Source: an uncultured Marmoricola sp.
GTDB lineage: Bacteria; Actinomycetota; Actinomycetes; Propionibacteriales; Nocardioidaceae
DNA length: 64,000 nt
Reading direction: 5' to 3'
NCBI GenBank assembly: GCA_937868075.1
Contig: CALMLL010000025.1
Coordinates: 1-64,000 of the forward strand
A program made the position numbers and the translations under genes. This document shows, piece by piece, positions 18,900 to 28,783 of the stretch; position 1 is the first letter of the stretch; every line of letters begins with the position of its first letter. The notes beneath the pieces are model-generated. The model saw nothing but the letters and a program-made list of their open reading frames with translations, ran no database searches and was not told the DNA's origin.

Positions 18900-19623
18900 C
18901 CCTCCCGATCTGATGATCCGTCCGGCCGGCCACGCCGACCTGCAGGCGATTGCGGAGGTCTATCTGGAAGCGCGCCAGGCGGCCGTGCCGGCGATGCCGC
19001 CGCCTGTGCACACCGTGGAAGAGATCCGAGCCCACATCGGCGGCTGGGACCTCACCGCCAAACAGGTCTGGCTCGCTGAGGTGGCCGCCGACGTGGTCGG
19101 CTTCGCGGCCCTGAGCGCGGACTGGCTCGACGATCTCTACCTACGCCCCGAGTACGCCGGCCAGGGGATCGGCTCGGCGATCCTGGACCTGGTGAAGGCC
19201 CAACGCCCGGCGGGGTTCAGCCTGTGGGTGTTCGAGTCCAACGAGCCGGCTCGGCGCTTCTATCGCCGTCACGGCCTCATCGAGCTCGACCACACCGATG
19301 GCCATGACAATGAGGAACACGCTCCCGACGTACGCATGGCGTGGCCGGGCCACGATCCCTTGGGTTTCATGCGGGCTCAGATCGATGACGTCGACACCGA
19401 CCTGGCCCACGTGCTGGCTCGAAGGTTCGCTCTCACGGCCGCGATCCAACCGTTGAAACCGATCTCCGGTCATGCCGGGAGGGACCCGGCCAGGGAGCGG
19501 GAGATCGCGCTGCGGATGGCTCACCTGACCGGTCTCCCGGTCGAGGGCCTCCAGCAGATCGTGCACGCGGTGATCGTGGAATCGCTCACCGCGTATGAGA
19601 CCGGCCACGTCCGGAACACCTGA
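18889..19623 (+). CDS. GNAT acetyltransferase fused to AroQ-type chorismate mutase
   Basis: 244 aa. Residues about 8-150 are a GNAT domain: substrate region, then [17 protein letters not shown] (acetyl-CoA loop, 84-100) and [14 protein letters not shown]. Residues about 160-236 match the all-helical AroQ chorismate mutase fold: R162, the IDDVD turn, R178/R179, K190 and the RERE stretch (202-205) align with E. coli Arg11, Arg28, Lys39, Arg51 and Glu52. The E. coli Gln88 position appears not to be conserved. The start overlaps rluD by 11 nt. What the acetyltransferase acts on is unknown. Confidence 0.75.
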   Translation: MPTDPPDLMIRPAGHADLQAIAEVYLEARQAAVPAMPPPVHTVEEIRAHIGGWDLTAKQVWLAEVAADVVGFAALSADWLDDLYLRPEYAGQGIGSAILDLVKAQRPAGFSLWVFESNEPARRFYRRHGLIELDHTDGHDNEEHAPDVRMAWPGHDPLGFMRAQIDDVDTDLAHVLARRFALTAAIQPLKPISGHAGRDPAREREIALRMAHLTGLPVEGLQQIVHAVIVESLTAYETGHVRNT

Positions 19624-19647
19624 GCGACACGGCACGTTGGAGGGGAC

Positions 19648-20502
19648 ATGCACCAGCACTACAACGGAGTGAAGACCGCACTGCTTCTGGGCGGGATCTT
19701 CGGCCTGCTCTTGGCCATCGGCGCCGTGGTCGGCGGGGGTCGGTTCTTCTGGCTCTTCGGACTCTTCGGTCTCGCGATGACCTTCTACAGCTACTGGAAC
19801 TCCGACAAGGTAGCCATCAAGGCGATGCGCGCCTATCCGGTCACCGCCGAGCAGCAGCCGGCGATGTACCGCATCGTCGAAGAACTCTCGACCAAGGCGG
19901 GCAAGCCCATGCCGCGCTTGTTCGTCTCGCCGACCGCGGCGCCCAATGCCTTCGCGACCGGCCGCAACCCTGAGCACGCGGCCGTGTGCTGCACCGAAGG
20001 GATCCTGGGACTCCTCGACGAGCGCGAGTTGCGCGGGGTCCTCGGTCACGAGTTGATGCACGTGTACAACCGCGACATCTTGACCTCGTCGGTCGCTGCT
20101 GCCCTTGCCGGGGTGATCACGTCCATCGCCCAGGGGTTGTTCTTCTTCGGTGGCCGAGACAGTGAGGACACCAACCCGCTGGCCATGATCGCGATGGCGC
20201 TGCTGGCGCCTCTGGCCGCGACGCTGATTCAGATGTCGATCAGCCGAACGCGTGAGTTCGACGCCGACGAGGACGGTTCGGCGCTCACCGGTGACCCGTT
20301 GGCGCTGGCAAGCGCCCTGACCAAACTCGAAGCCGGGGTGGCGGCTCGGCCGCTGGCCCCGACTCCGCAACTGCAAAGTGCCGCTCACCTGATGATCGCC
20401 AGCCCGTTCCGCGCCCAGGACGTCTCCCGGCTCTTCTCCACCCACCCGCCCACCGCCGAGCGGATCGCCCGACTGCAGGGGTTCTCCCGCGGTCTGCGCT
20501 GA
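19648..20502 (+). CDS. htpX: HtpX: membrane zinc metalloprotease
   Basis: 284 aa, ATG preceded by TGGAGGGG. There are two N-terminal membrane helices (about 10-50), the M48 zinc motif HELMHVYNRD (H-E-x2-H) near residue 134, two more hydrophobic segments (about 145-200), and the third ligand region REFDADEDG. The family degrades misfolded membrane proteins. It lies 24 nt after the GNAT-mutase gene on the same strand. Confidence 0.94.
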   Translation: MHQHYNGVKTALLLGGIFGLLLAIGAVVGGGRFFWLFGLFGLAMTFYSYWNSDKVAIKAMRAYPVTAEQQPAMYRIVEELSTKAGKPMPRLFVSPTAAPNAFATGRNPEHAAVCCTEGILGLLDERELRGVLGHELMHVYNRDILTSSVAAALAGVITSIAQGLFFFGGRDSEDTNPLAMIAMALLAPLAATLIQMSISRTREFDADEDGSALTGDPLALASALTKLEAGVAARPLAPTPQLQSAAHLMIASPFRAQDVSRLFSTHPPTAERIARLQGFSRGLR

Positions 20503-20560
20503 TCGCGCCGAATCGCTGCAGGGCCAGGATCTGGTCGGTGCCCGCTGCCACACTGTGCCC

Positions 20561-20950
20561 ATGACCAGTTTCACCGCCTCCGGCACCTTCGAGGTCCAGC
20601 TGAGTCCCTCGCCCGGTGAGGTGGGCGGTTCAGTGGGGCGATTCGACCTGACCAAGACCTGGCACGGCGACCTGCAGGGCTCGGGGTCCGGGCTCATGCT
20701 CTCGGCGGGCAACCCCGCTGCCGGCGACGCCGGCTACGTGGCTATCGAGACCTTCATCGGCACCCTGCACGAACGCGAAGGGTCCTTCGCCTTCGCCCAG
20801 TTCGGGCTCATGGAGGGCGGTCAGTCGACGTTGACCTACCGGGTCGTGCCCGGGTCCGGCATCGGCGAACTCAGCGGCATCCGCGGGGTGCTCGACCTGG
20901 TCATCGAGGAGGGGGAGCATCGCTACACCCTCACCTACGACCTCGACTGA
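20561..20950 (+). CDS. DUF3224-family protein
   Basis: 129 aa from the ATG at 20561; a GTG two codons earlier is possible. It is a small beta-barrel protein with the DUF3224 pattern: MTSFTASGTFEV start, HGDLQGSG, GYVAIETFIGTL, SFAFAQFG, GSGIGELSGIRG. Its function is unknown. It sits 58 nt after htpX and is followed by a terminator-like hairpin. Confidence 0.8.
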   Translation: MTSFTASGTFEVQLSPSPGEVGGSVGRFDLTKTWHGDLQGSGSGLMLSAGNPAAGDAGYVAIETFIGTLHEREGSFAFAQFGLMEGGQSTLTYRVVPGSGIGELSGIRGVLDLVIEEGEHRYTLTYDLD

Positions 20951-20975
20951 AGCCCGACATGGGGCGAGACCAGCT

Positions 20976-21001
20976 CGACTCGCGACGACCCCCGCGAGTC
21001 G
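20976..21001 (+). terminator. 9-bp hairpin between the DUF3224 gene and dnaE
   Basis: CGACTCGCG (20976-20984) and CGCGAGTCG (20993-21001) form a perfect 9-bp stem with an 8-nt loop, 25 nt after the DUF3224 stop. No T-run follows. Confidence 0.5.
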
Positions 21002-21027
21002 TGTTCAAGCCACTGGATCCACTCCCG

Positions 21028-21092
21028 TAGGCTGACGTTCCTTCCCCACCTGGCAGGTGCGTCGCGCCTGTGCGCTCCCGCTGCGCGGGAGC
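21028..21092 (+). promoter_or_regulatory. Putative dnaE -10 and leader hairpin
   Basis: TAGGCT at 21028-21033 fits a TANNNT -10, giving a leader of about 85 nt. Within it GCTCCCGC (21074-21081) and GCGGGAGC (21085-21092) form a perfect 8-bp stem with a 3-nt loop, about 30 nt before the dnaE start. Its role is unknown. Confidence 0.35.
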
Positions 21093-21124
21093 ATTCGTAC
21101 GCCGGAAAGGAAGCCCTCAGCGTC

Positions 21125-24100
21125 ATGTCGAGCACGTCCGGTTTCGCACATCTCCACGTGCACACCGAGTACTCCATGCTCGACGGGGCCGCCCGTATCG
21201 ACGGCCTCTTGCGACGTACGGCCGAACTCGGCATGGACACCCTTGCCATGACCGATCACGGCAACGTGTTCGGTGCCTATGAGTTCTGGTCCAAGGCCAG
21301 GGCGCACGGGATCAAACCGATCATCGGCATGGAGGCCTACGCCACCCCCAACACGCACCGGACCGAGCGCAAACGGGTCCGGTGGGGCGACGGTGGCGGT
21401 GATGATGTCGCCGGCGGCGGTGCCTTCACTCACATGACCCTGCTGGCCGAGAACAACACCGGGATGCACAACCTCTTCCGGCTCTCCTCCCGGGCCAGCC
21501 TGGAGGGGACCTTCTACAAACCCCGCATCGACCGCGAACTCCTCGCCGAACACGCCACCGGTCTGATCGGCACGACCGGGTGCCCCAGCGGCGAGGTGCA
21601 GACTCGTTTGCGTCTGGGCCAGTGGGACGAAGCGGTCCAAGCGGCCGCGGAGTTCCGCGACATCCTCGGCCCCGGCAACTACTACCTCGAGTTGATGGAC
21701 CACGGGCTCACCATTGAGACCCGGATCCGCGACGACCTGCTCGCTCTCGGCCGCCACCTCTCCCTGCCCCTGGTGGCCACCCACGACTCCCACTACGTCC
21801 TGCCCGAGGATGCCCCCGCTCACGAGCACCTGCTGTGCGTGTCGTCGGGTTCGGTGATGAGCGAGCCGACGTACGACGAGGGTGGCAAGCGCTTCGCCTT
21901 CCAGGGGCACGAGTACTACGTGAAGTCGCCGGCCCAGATGCGCGAGATCTGGCGGGATCTGCCTGAAGCCTGCGACAACACCCTGCTGATCGCCCAGCGA
22001 TGCGAGGTGGAGTTCGACGAGTCGGCCAACTACATGCCGCAGTTCCCCTGCCCGGAGGGGGAGACCGAGGACACCTGGTTCGTCAAGGAGGTCGAGCGCG
22101 GCCTGCGGTTCCGCTATCCCCAGGGCATCTCCCCGGAGGTGCGCAAGCAGGCCGACTTCGAGATCGACGTCATCACCAAGATGGGCTTCCCCGGCTACTT
22201 CCTGGTCGTGGCCGACTTCATCAACTGGGCCAAGGACCACGGCATCCGGGTCGGTCCGGGGCGCGGCTCCGGAGCCGGATCCATGTGCGCCTACGCCATG
22301 CGGATCACCGACCTCGATCCCCTCGAGCACGGCCTGATCTTCGAGCGGTTCCTCAACCCCGACCGCATCTCGATGCCCGACTTCGACATCGACTTCGACG
22401 AGCGTCGACGTGGCGAAGTGATCCGCTACGTCACCGAGAAGTACGGCGACGACCGGGTCTCGATGATCGTGACCTACGGGACGATCAAGGCCAAGCAGGC
22501 CGTCAAGGACGCCAGTCGCATCCTGGGCTACCCGTTCGCGATGGGTGACAAGATCACCAAAGCGATGCCGGCTGTGGTCATGGGCAAGGACGTCTCCCTC
22601 GGCGCCATCTTCGACCCGGACAACGAGCGTTACTCCGACGGCGGGGAGTTCCGCACGCTCTATGAGACCGACGTCGACGTGAAGAGAGTCGTCGACACCG
22701 CCGTCGGGCTAGAAGGGCTCAAGCGCCAATGGGGGGTGCACGCCGCTGGCGTGATCATGTCCAGCACTCCGCTGCAGGAGATCATCCCGGTGATGCGGCG
22801 CGAGGCCGACGGCGTGATCATCACCCAGTTCGACTTCCCCACGTGCGAGAAGCTCGGGCTGGTCAAGATGGACTTCCTCGGCCTGCGCAACCTGACCGTT
22901 CTCGACGACGCCCTGATCAACATCGTCAACAACCGCGGGCGCAAGATCGTCTTGGAGGAACTCACCCTCGACGATCCGGCGACCTACGCCCTGCTCCAGC
23001 GCGGTGACACCCTGGGAGTGTTCCAACTCGACGGTGGCCCGATGCGGGCGTTGCTGCGCAGCATGCAGCCGGACGCTTTCGAGGACATCTCCGCGGTGGG
23101 CGCGCTCTACCGCCCAGGCCCCATGGGCGCGGACTCCCATAACAAGTACGCGCGCCGCAAGACCGGGCGCGAGCCGGTCGAGCCGATCCACCCCGACCTC
23201 GCCGAGGCTCTCGAAGACGTGCTCGGGGAGACCTACGGGTTGATCGTCTACCAAGAGCAGGTCATGGCGATCGCGCAGAAACTGGCCGGCTACACGCTGG
23301 GTCAAGCCGACATCCTGCGCCGCGCGATGGGCAAGAAGAAGAAGGAGGAGCTCGACAAGCAGTTCGAGAACTTCTCCGGCGGCATGGCCGCGCGCGGGTT
23401 CTCCGCAGCCTCGATCACCACGTTGTGGGAGGTGTTGGTCCCCTTCTCCGACTACGCCTTCAACAAGGCGCACTCGGCGGCGTACGGCCTGGTCTCGTAC
23501 TGGACGGCCTACCTCAAGGCGAACTACCCGGCCGAATACATGGCCGCCCTCCTCACCTCGGTCAAGGACGACAAGGACAAGATGGCGGTCTATCTCGGTG
23601 AGTGCCGCCGGATGAAGATCAATGTCCTGCCCCCAGACGTCAACGAGTCCGAGGCCACGTTCACCCCGGTCGGCGACGACATCAGGTTCGGCCTCACCGC
23701 GGTGCGCAACGTCGGTGCTGCCGTGGTCGATCAGATCGTGGCGGCGCGACGTGAGAAGGGCCGCTTCGTCGACTTCGCCGACTTCATGAACAAGGTGCCG
23801 GTCCAGGTCTGCAACAAGCGCCTCGTGGAGTCCCTGGTCAAGGCGGGAGCCTTCGACTCCCTCGGCCACGGCAGACGCGCGCTGGTCACCGTGCACGAGT
23901 CCGCGGTCGATCAGTTCGCCGACATCAAACGCAACGAGGCGATCGGCCAAGACTCCCTGTTCGCCGACATGGCTGAGGATGACGCCGGCTTCGGGATCAG
24001 CGTGGTTGTCCCCGACATCCCCGATTGGGACAAGCAGACCCGCTTGGCCCACGAGCGGGAGATGCTCGGCCTCTATGTGTCCGACCACCCGCTCAACGGC

Positions 24101-24661
24101 CTCGAACACGTCTTGACCAGGGCCGCGGACTGCACCATCGGTGAACTCATGGCCGACGAGGAGCGCCACTACGGACCTACGGTCACGGTGTGCGGACTGG
24201 TGACCGCGGTCTCGCGCAGGCTGACTCGCAAGGGGGACGCCTGGGCCACCGTCACCCTGGAGGATCTCCATGGTGCTGTGGAGGTGCTGTTCTTCCCGGC
24301 CGCCTACCAACTCCACGCCACGATGCTGATCGAGGACACCGTGTTGACGGTTCAGGGGCGCATCAGTCGGGACAAGGAACAGCCCGAACTGCATGCCAAC
24401 GCCGCCAGCACCCCCGACCTTGCCGATCACGCCGCCGGTCCCGTGGTGATCACGCTGCCGGCGACTCGCTGCACCCCGCCCGTGGTCGAACAACTCAAAG
24501 ACGTGTTGCGCACGCACCCGGGGATGACCGAGGTGCGCCTCAAACTGCAGGCCCGGGGATCGACCACGGTCCTGCGCCTCGACGACCGCCTTCGAGTCGA
24601 ACCCAGTTCGGCACTCTCGGCCGATCTCAAACACCTGCTGGGGCCGGCATGCCTCGGCTAG
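21125..24661 (+). CDS. dnaE: DnaE: DNA polymerase III alpha subunit
   Basis: 1178 aa, the size of actinobacterial DnaE1. The N-terminal PHP domain begins FAHLHVHTEYSMLDG and retains its metal-binding histidines. The C-family polymerase palm carries the catalytic PDFDIDF near residue 420, followed by GLIVYQEQVM and the helix-hairpin-helix and OB-fold regions toward the C-terminus. It is the main replicative polymerase. The intact PHP site suggests proofreading by the alpha subunit, as known for mycobacterial DnaE1. GGAAAGGAAG lies 11 nt before the ATG. Confidence 0.97.
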   Translation: MSSTSGFAHLHVHTEYSMLDGAARIDGLLRRTAELGMDTLAMTDHGNVFGAYEFWSKARAHGIKPIIGMEAYATPNTHRTERKRVRWGDGGGDDVAGGGAFTHMTLLAENNTGMHNLFRLSSRASLEGTFYKPRIDRELLAEHATGLIGTTGCPSGEVQTRLRLGQWDEAVQAAAEFRDILGPGNYYLELMDHGLTIETRIRDDLLALGRHLSLPLVATHDSHYVLPEDAPAHEHLLCVSSGSVMSEPTYDEGGKRFAFQGHEYYVKSPAQMREIWRDLPEACDNTLLIAQRCEVEFDESANYMPQFPCPEGETEDTWFVKEVERGLRFRYPQGISPEVRKQADFEIDVITKMGFPGYFLVVADFINWAKDHGIRVGPGRGSGAGSMCAYAMRITDLDPLEHGLIFERFLNPDRISMPDFDIDFDERRRGEVIRYVTEKYGDDRVSMIVTYGTIKAKQAVKDASRILGYPFAMGDKITKAMPAVVMGKDVSLGAIFDPDNERYSDGGEFRTLYETDVDVKRVVDTAVGLEGLKRQWGVHAAGVIMSSTPLQEIIPVMRREADGVIITQFDFPTCEKLGLVKMDFLGLRNLTVLDDALINIVNNRGRKIVLEELTLDDPATYALLQRGDTLGVFQLDGGPMRALLRSMQPDAFEDISAVGALYRPGPMGADSHNKYARRKTGREPVEPIHPDLAEALEDVLGETYGLIVYQEQVMAIAQKLAGYTLGQADILRRAMGKKKKEELDKQFENFSGGMAARGFSAASITTLWEVLVPFSDYAFNKAHSAAYGLVSYWTAYLKANYPAEYMAALLTSVKDDKDKMAVYLGECRRMKINVLPPDVNESEATFTPVGDDIRFGLTAVRNVGAAVVDQIVAARREKGRFVDFADFMNKVPVQVCNKRLVESLVKAGAFDSLGHGRRALVTVHESAVDQFADIKRNEAIGQDSLFADMAEDDAGFGISVVVPDIPDWDKQTRLAHEREMLGLYVSDHPLNGLEHVLTRAADCTIGELMADEERHYGPTVTVCGLVTAVSRRLTRKGDAWATVTLEDLHGAVEVLFFPAAYQLHATMLIEDTVLTVQGRISRDKEQPELHANAASTPDLADHAAGPVVITLPATRCTPPVVEQLKDVLRTHPGMTEVRLKLQARGSTTVLRLDDRLRVEPSSALSADLKHLLGPACLG

Positions 24662-25200
24662 CCGGGGTCCGTCGCTGGCTGGGCGTCGCAGTGTCGTGGG
24701 TGCTGCTCGGCATCATTGGTGGAGGCGCCTGGCACGTGATCGCGCACCCGGCGCGCTTCACGAAGTTCGGTGATCAGTGGTTCATGGGGCAGCTCGCGCT
24801 GGGTGATCGCTTCGGCGTCGACGGCTGGTTCGCGGTCATCGGGGCGGGAATCTCCGCACTGGCGGGCCTGGCCTGGCTGATGAGGACTCGTCTCCATCCG
24901 GTGGGAGTGGTGGTTGCCGGGGTCGTGGGTTCCGTCGTTGCGGGAGCGATCGCGTGGGGCACCGGGCTGCTCATGGCCCCCAGCGCGGCCCAACTGGCCG
25001 AATTGACCAAGGCCGGTGTCGGAGGGTCCACCGTGCCGGACCGGTTCGTGTTGTTCTGGCCCGGCTTCCTCATGGCCTGGCCGACGGGTTTCTTGATGGG
25101 AGCAGTGACCGGGTTGCTGCTGTTGGACGCGGTGACCACCAACTACCGTCGCCCGCCGTCGGCGACAGCAGAGGTCAATCGCGGGCGATCGGTGCCGTAG
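24649..25200 (+). CDS. Small membrane protein, four predicted helices
   Basis: 183 aa from the ATG at 24649, which overlaps the dnaE stop by 13 nt. Hydrophobic segments lie at about 10-30, 58-77, 85-109 and 133-160; the tail is basic. The layout recalls actinobacterial DUF2567-type proteins, but I cannot confirm that. The 3' end overlaps the convergent YbaK-like gene by 26 nt. No function can be assigned. Confidence 0.65.
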   Translation: MPRLAGVRRWLGVAVSWVLLGIIGGGAWHVIAHPARFTKFGDQWFMGQLALGDRFGVDGWFAVIGAGISALAGLAWLMRTRLHPVGVVVAGVVGSVVAGAIAWGTGLLMAPSAAQLAELTKAGVGGSTVPDRFVLFWPGFLMAWPTGFLMGAVTGLLLLDAVTTNYRRPPSATAEVNRGRSVP

Positions 25201-25657
25201 ACGCGCTGGTCAAAGTGATGAGGTCCTCGCCCCTGAGTTCGATATCGACGCCGCGCTTGCCCGCGGAAACATAGATGGTTCTGTGGTCGATGGCAGTGAT
25301 ATCGACCACCGTGGGCAGTGGTCGACGTTGACCCAGGGGTGAGATCCCGCCGACGACGTACCCAGTGGCGCGTTGGGCTGCCGCAGGGTCGGCCATTGTG
25401 GCCCGCTTGCCGCCCACGGCAGCCGCCAATGCCTTGAGATCCAGGTGTCCGCTCACGGGTACCACCGCGACCACGAGGGCGTCATCGACCTGCGCGAGCA
25501 GCGTCTTGAACACCCGGGCCGGGTCGACACCCAGGGCGGCCGCGGCCTCGGCGCCGTAGCTCGTCGCCCGAGCGTCGTGCCGATAGGGGTGGACCGTGAA
25601 ACCCACGTTGGCGCGCTCGAGCGCCACCGTGGCCGGGGTGCCGACGGTGCGAGCCAT
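25175..25657 (-). CDS. ybaK: YbaK/EbsC-type Cys-tRNA(Pro) deacylase
   Basis: 160 aa from the ATG at 25655-25657, which shares one base with the upstream Lon-domain gene stop (TGATG). It has the YbaK fold: GTPATVALERANVGFTVH start, RVFKTLLAQVDD with the conserved lysine, KRATMAD and GYVVGGISPLG. The family hydrolyses mischarged Cys-tRNA(Pro). A longer upstream reading frame overlaps the Lon gene and is rejected. Confidence 0.88.
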   Translation of the reverse strand: MARTVGTPATVALERANVGFTVHPYRHDARATSYGAEAAAALGVDPARVFKTLLAQVDDALVVAVVPVSGHLDLKALAAAVGGKRATMADPAAAQRATGYVVGGISPLGQRRPLPTVVDITAIDHRTIYVSAGKRGVDIELRGEDLITLTSASTAPIARD

Positions 25658-26325
25658 CAGTTGGGGGACCATCGCGTGCGGGCGACGTCGGTCGCGGGCA
25701 GCGAAGGCACCGCTCGCATCGCCCTGATCTCTTCGCGCAGGTAGATGGTCAGCACGTAGAGCCGCTCCTCGGCGGTCTCGGTGGCCAACAACTCCTGCCG
25801 TTGGGCCAACGTGAGCGAGGCGCTCTCGGCCATGGTCCACGACAACCACTCCGGATCGCGGGGTACGCCGACAGGCAGGCTCGGCCGAAGACCCATCTGG
25901 CTGAGCATCGTGCGGTAGTCGTCGAAGGTCCTGGTCGCGATCAGGGCCGCCTCGAGCGGTGTCTCCCCGTCCTCACCGGGGAGCAGGTCCACGATCCCAG
26001 CCGGGAACTCTCCGGGTGGGTCCATCGACAGAAGTCGCAGCCGTTGTCGTCCGACGACCTCGATGTTGAACCGGCCATCTGGAAGGGCCTCGACGGCGAC
26101 GACTTGGACCAGCGTGCCCAGCGTGTGCAGCGACTGGGCGCCACTGTCGCCGACTTCGTAGCCCTCCCGGATCGCGGTGACCCCGAAGACCCGATCGGCG
26201 GGATCCTCGATCGTGAGCAGGTGCCGCACCAGAGCCCGGTAGCGCTCCTCGAAGACGTGCAGACCGGTGGTGACACCGGGGAAGACCACGGTGTTCAGCG
26301 GAAACATCGGCACGTGCTGGCTCAC
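25657..26325 (-). CDS. Lon N-terminal (PUA-like) domain protein
   Basis: 222 aa, GTG start. The protein begins HVPMFPLNTVVFPGVTTGLHVFEERYR, the start of the Lon substrate-binding (LAN) domain, and ends in a helical segment (SLTLAQRQELLATETAEERL). No AAA+ or protease domain follows, so it is a stand-alone LON domain as found in many bacteria; role unknown. It is divergent from hisD, with only 68 bp between start codons. Confidence 0.85.
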   Translation of the reverse strand: MSQHVPMFPLNTVVFPGVTTGLHVFEERYRALVRHLLTIEDPADRVFGVTAIREGYEVGDSGAQSLHTLGTLVQVVAVEALPDGRFNIEVVGRQRLRLLSMDPPGEFPAGIVDLLPGEDGETPLEAALIATRTFDDYRTMLSQMGLRPSLPVGVPRDPEWLSWTMAESASLTLAQRQELLATETAEERLYVLTIYLREEIRAMRAVPSLPATDVARTRWSPN

Positions 26326-26331
26326 GCGGCC

Positions 26332-26337
26332 AACTTA
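26332..26337 (-). promoter_or_regulatory. -10 hexamer for a leaderless Lon-domain mRNA
   Basis: TAAGTT on the minus strand ends 6 nt before the GTG at 26325, so transcription would begin at or near the start codon. No ribosome site is visible. Confidence 0.55.
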
Positions 26338-26381
26338 GCCGCCGACCGTGAGACCCGGGGCCGGCCAGCAATGGGCAACCT

Positions 26382-26387
26382 TAGGAT
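26382..26387 (+). promoter_or_regulatory. -10 hexamer for a leaderless hisD mRNA
   Basis: TAGGAT ends 6 nt before the ATG at 26394. No ribosome site is visible, fitting a leaderless his operon transcript. Confidence 0.6.
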
Positions 26388-26393
26388 TGGGCC

Positions 26394-27692
26394 ATGATGC
26401 GGCGGATCGACCTACGCGGTCTCGGCTCGGGAGTGGACTATCGCGACCAGGTGCCCAGAGCCGCTTTCGACGTGGAAGCCGCTGTCGGTGTCGTCCGGCC
26501 GATCTGTGACGACGTGCGAGACCGTGGCGTGGCCGCCATCGTGGAGTACTCCCAGCGTTTCGACGGGGTGAACCAGGACGACATCCGGGTCCCTCAGCAG
26601 GCGTTGACCTCGGCGCTGGCGACCCTCGACCCGCAGGTGCGTGCCGCCTTGGAGGAGTCGATCAGACGTCTCCGGATGTCCTGTGAAGCCGAGCGGGAGC
26701 CGGATCTGGCCACCGACCTCGGGCCCGGTGCTCGAGTCAGTCAGCGGATGATCCCGATCCAGCGGGTCGGCCTCTATGTGCCCGGCGGGGTGGCCCCCTT
26801 GGTCTCCAGCGTCGTGATGAACGTGGTCCCGGCGCAGGTGGCCGGAGTCGGTTCGATCGCGCTGGCCAGTTCTCCGCGGCAGGACAACGGCGGGCTCCCC
26901 AGCGCCGAGATCCTGGCCGCCTGCGCGCTCCTCGGCGTCGATGAGGTGTACGCCGTCGGCGGAGCCCAGGCGATCGCGATGTTCGCCCACGGGGCGGGCC
27001 CGTGCGCCAAGGTCGACCTGATCACCGGCCCGGGCAACATCTACACCGTGGCCGCCAAGCGGCTCCTCAAGGGACTGGTGGGCATCGATGCCGAAGCCGG
27101 CCCCACCGAGATCGCGATCCTGGCCGACGACAGCGCCACCGCCGCCTATGTGGCCGCCGATCTGATCTCTCAGGCAGAGCACGACCCGATGGCGGCCAGC
27201 GTCCTGGTCACCGACTCGACCGCACTCGCCGATGAGGTGGAGATCGAGTTGGACAAGCAGGTGGGCGCGACCAAGCACGTCGAGAGAATCCGCACCGCAC
27301 TGAGCGGTCAACAGTCCGCCGTCGTCCTGGTCGATCACCTCGAGCAGGGCCTGGCAGTGGTCAACGCCTATGCCGCCGAGCACCTCGAGATCCACACCCG
27401 CGACGCTGCCGCGCTGGCCGCCCGAGTGACCAATGCCGGTGCCATCTTCGTCGGCGACTTCGCGCCAGTCAGCCTGGGTGACTACTGCGCAGGCTCCAAC
27501 CACGTGCTCCCCACGGCCGGGTGTGCCTGCCACTCCAGCGGGCTCTCGGTGCGTTCCTTCCTCAAGGCCGTCCACGTGATCGACTACGACCGGGCGGCAC
27601 TGGCCGAGGTGGCTGACCACGTGACGACCCTGGCCGCCGCCGAGGACCTGCCCGGACACGGCAACGCCGTGCGGGTTCGGTTCGAGACATGA
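26394..27692 (+). CDS. hisD: HisD: histidinol dehydrogenase
   Basis: 432 aa. It catalyses the last two oxidations of histidine synthesis, histidinol to histidine, using NAD and zinc. Motifs are [55 protein letters not shown] and AEHLEIHT, which include the zinc and substrate histidines. It is the first gene of the his operon, and its stop overlaps hisC (ATGA). Start could be either of two adjacent ATGs. Confidence 0.96.
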   Translation: MMRRIDLRGLGSGVDYRDQVPRAAFDVEAAVGVVRPICDDVRDRGVAAIVEYSQRFDGVNQDDIRVPQQALTSALATLDPQVRAALEESIRRLRMSCEAEREPDLATDLGPGARVSQRMIPIQRVGLYVPGGVAPLVSSVVMNVVPAQVAGVGSIALASSPRQDNGGLPSAEILAACALLGVDEVYAVGGAQAIAMFAHGAGPCAKVDLITGPGNIYTVAAKRLLKGLVGIDAEAGPTEIAILADDSATAAYVAADLISQAEHDPMAASVLVTDSTALADEVEIELDKQVGATKHVERIRTALSGQQSAVVLVDHLEQGLAVVNAYAAEHLEIHTRDAAALAARVTNAGAIFVGDFAPVSLGDYCAGSNHVLPTAGCACHSSGLSVRSFLKAVHVIDYDRAALAEVADHVTTLAAAEDLPGHGNAVRVRFET

Positions 27693-28783
27693 CCGAGCGC
27701 ATCTGGGTACCTCCGCTTCGAGCCGAGTTGGAGGGGATCGAGCCCTACGGCGCGCCGCAACTCGACGTTCCCGTGCAACTCAACGTCAACGAGAACCCCT
27801 ACGGCCCGAGCCCGGACTTGGTCCAGGACCTCGCCACCGCGGTGCGCGGAATCGCGGGTGCCCTCAACCGCTACCCCGACCGCGAGTTCGTGACGTTGCG
27901 GGAAGGCTTGGCTGCCTACCTCTCCGCAGAGGCCGGGGTGGCGCTCACCGCTGCTCAGGTCTGGGCCGCGAACGGCTCCAACGAGGTCATGGTGCAGTTG
28001 CTGCAGGCGTTCGGCGGGCCGGGTCGGACGGCGCTCAGCTTCGCCCCGACGTACTCGATGTATCCCGAATACGCCCGCGACACCAACACCGCCTGGATCT
28101 CCGGGCGCCGCCACGAGGACTTCTCCTTCGATCTCGAGCACGCTCGCGGCCTCATTGCCGAGCACCACCCCAGCGTGGTGCTGTTGCCCAGCCCCAACAA
28201 CCCCACCGGAACCGCGCTGCCTCCCGAGGTGGTCACTCACATCGCCGAGGCAGTGGGGGACGGGGTGCTCGTCATCGACGAGGCGTACGCCGAGTTCCGC
28301 CGCGAAGGAACGCCCAGTGCGCTGGCCCTGTTGGATCGCTGCCCCAACCTCGTGGTCACCCGGACCATGAGCAAGGCCTTCGCCCTGGCCGGTGCCCGCC
28401 TGGGCTATCTGGCCGCGAGCCCGGCGGTGTGTGATGCGATCCGGGTCGTCCGGTTGCCCTATCACCTCTCCGCGGTCACCCAGGCGGTCGCGGTCACCGC
28501 GCTTCGACACGCCCCCGAACTCCTGTCGCGGGTGGGCGATCTGCGGCGCGAACGGGACGCCCTGGTCCGGTGGCTTCGCGAGGCCGGATACGAGGTGGCC
28601 GACAGTGACGCCAACTTCGTCCTTTTCGGCCGATTCGTGGACCGGCATGCGATCTGGCAAGGATTGCTGGATCATGGGGTGCTGATCCGGGAAACCGGGC
28701 CCGACGGATGGCTGCGTGTGAGCGTGGGCACCCCTGATGAGATGAACGCGTTCCGTGAGGCACTCGTGGAGGTTGACCGATGA
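27689..28783 (+). CDS. hisC: HisC: histidinol-phosphate aminotransferase
   Basis: 364 aa class I/II PLP aminotransferase. The substrate and PLP motifs are [43 protein letters not shown] and the Schiff-base lysine in [17 protein letters not shown]. It converts imidazole-acetol phosphate to histidinol phosphate. Both ends overlap neighbours by 4 nt (hisD, hisB), so the operon is translationally coupled. Confidence 0.95.
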   Translation: MTERIWVPPLRAELEGIEPYGAPQLDVPVQLNVNENPYGPSPDLVQDLATAVRGIAGALNRYPDREFVTLREGLAAYLSAEAGVALTAAQVWAANGSNEVMVQLLQAFGGPGRTALSFAPTYSMYPEYARDTNTAWISGRRHEDFSFDLEHARGLIAEHHPSVVLLPSPNNPTGTALPPEVVTHIAEAVGDGVLVIDEAYAEFRREGTPSALALLDRCPNLVVTRTMSKAFALAGARLGYLAASPAVCDAIRVVRLPYHLSAVTQAVAVTALRHAPELLSRVGDLRRERDALVRWLREAGYEVADSDANFVLFGRFVDRHAIWQGLLDHGVLIRETGPDGWLRVSVGTPDEMNAFREALVEVDR

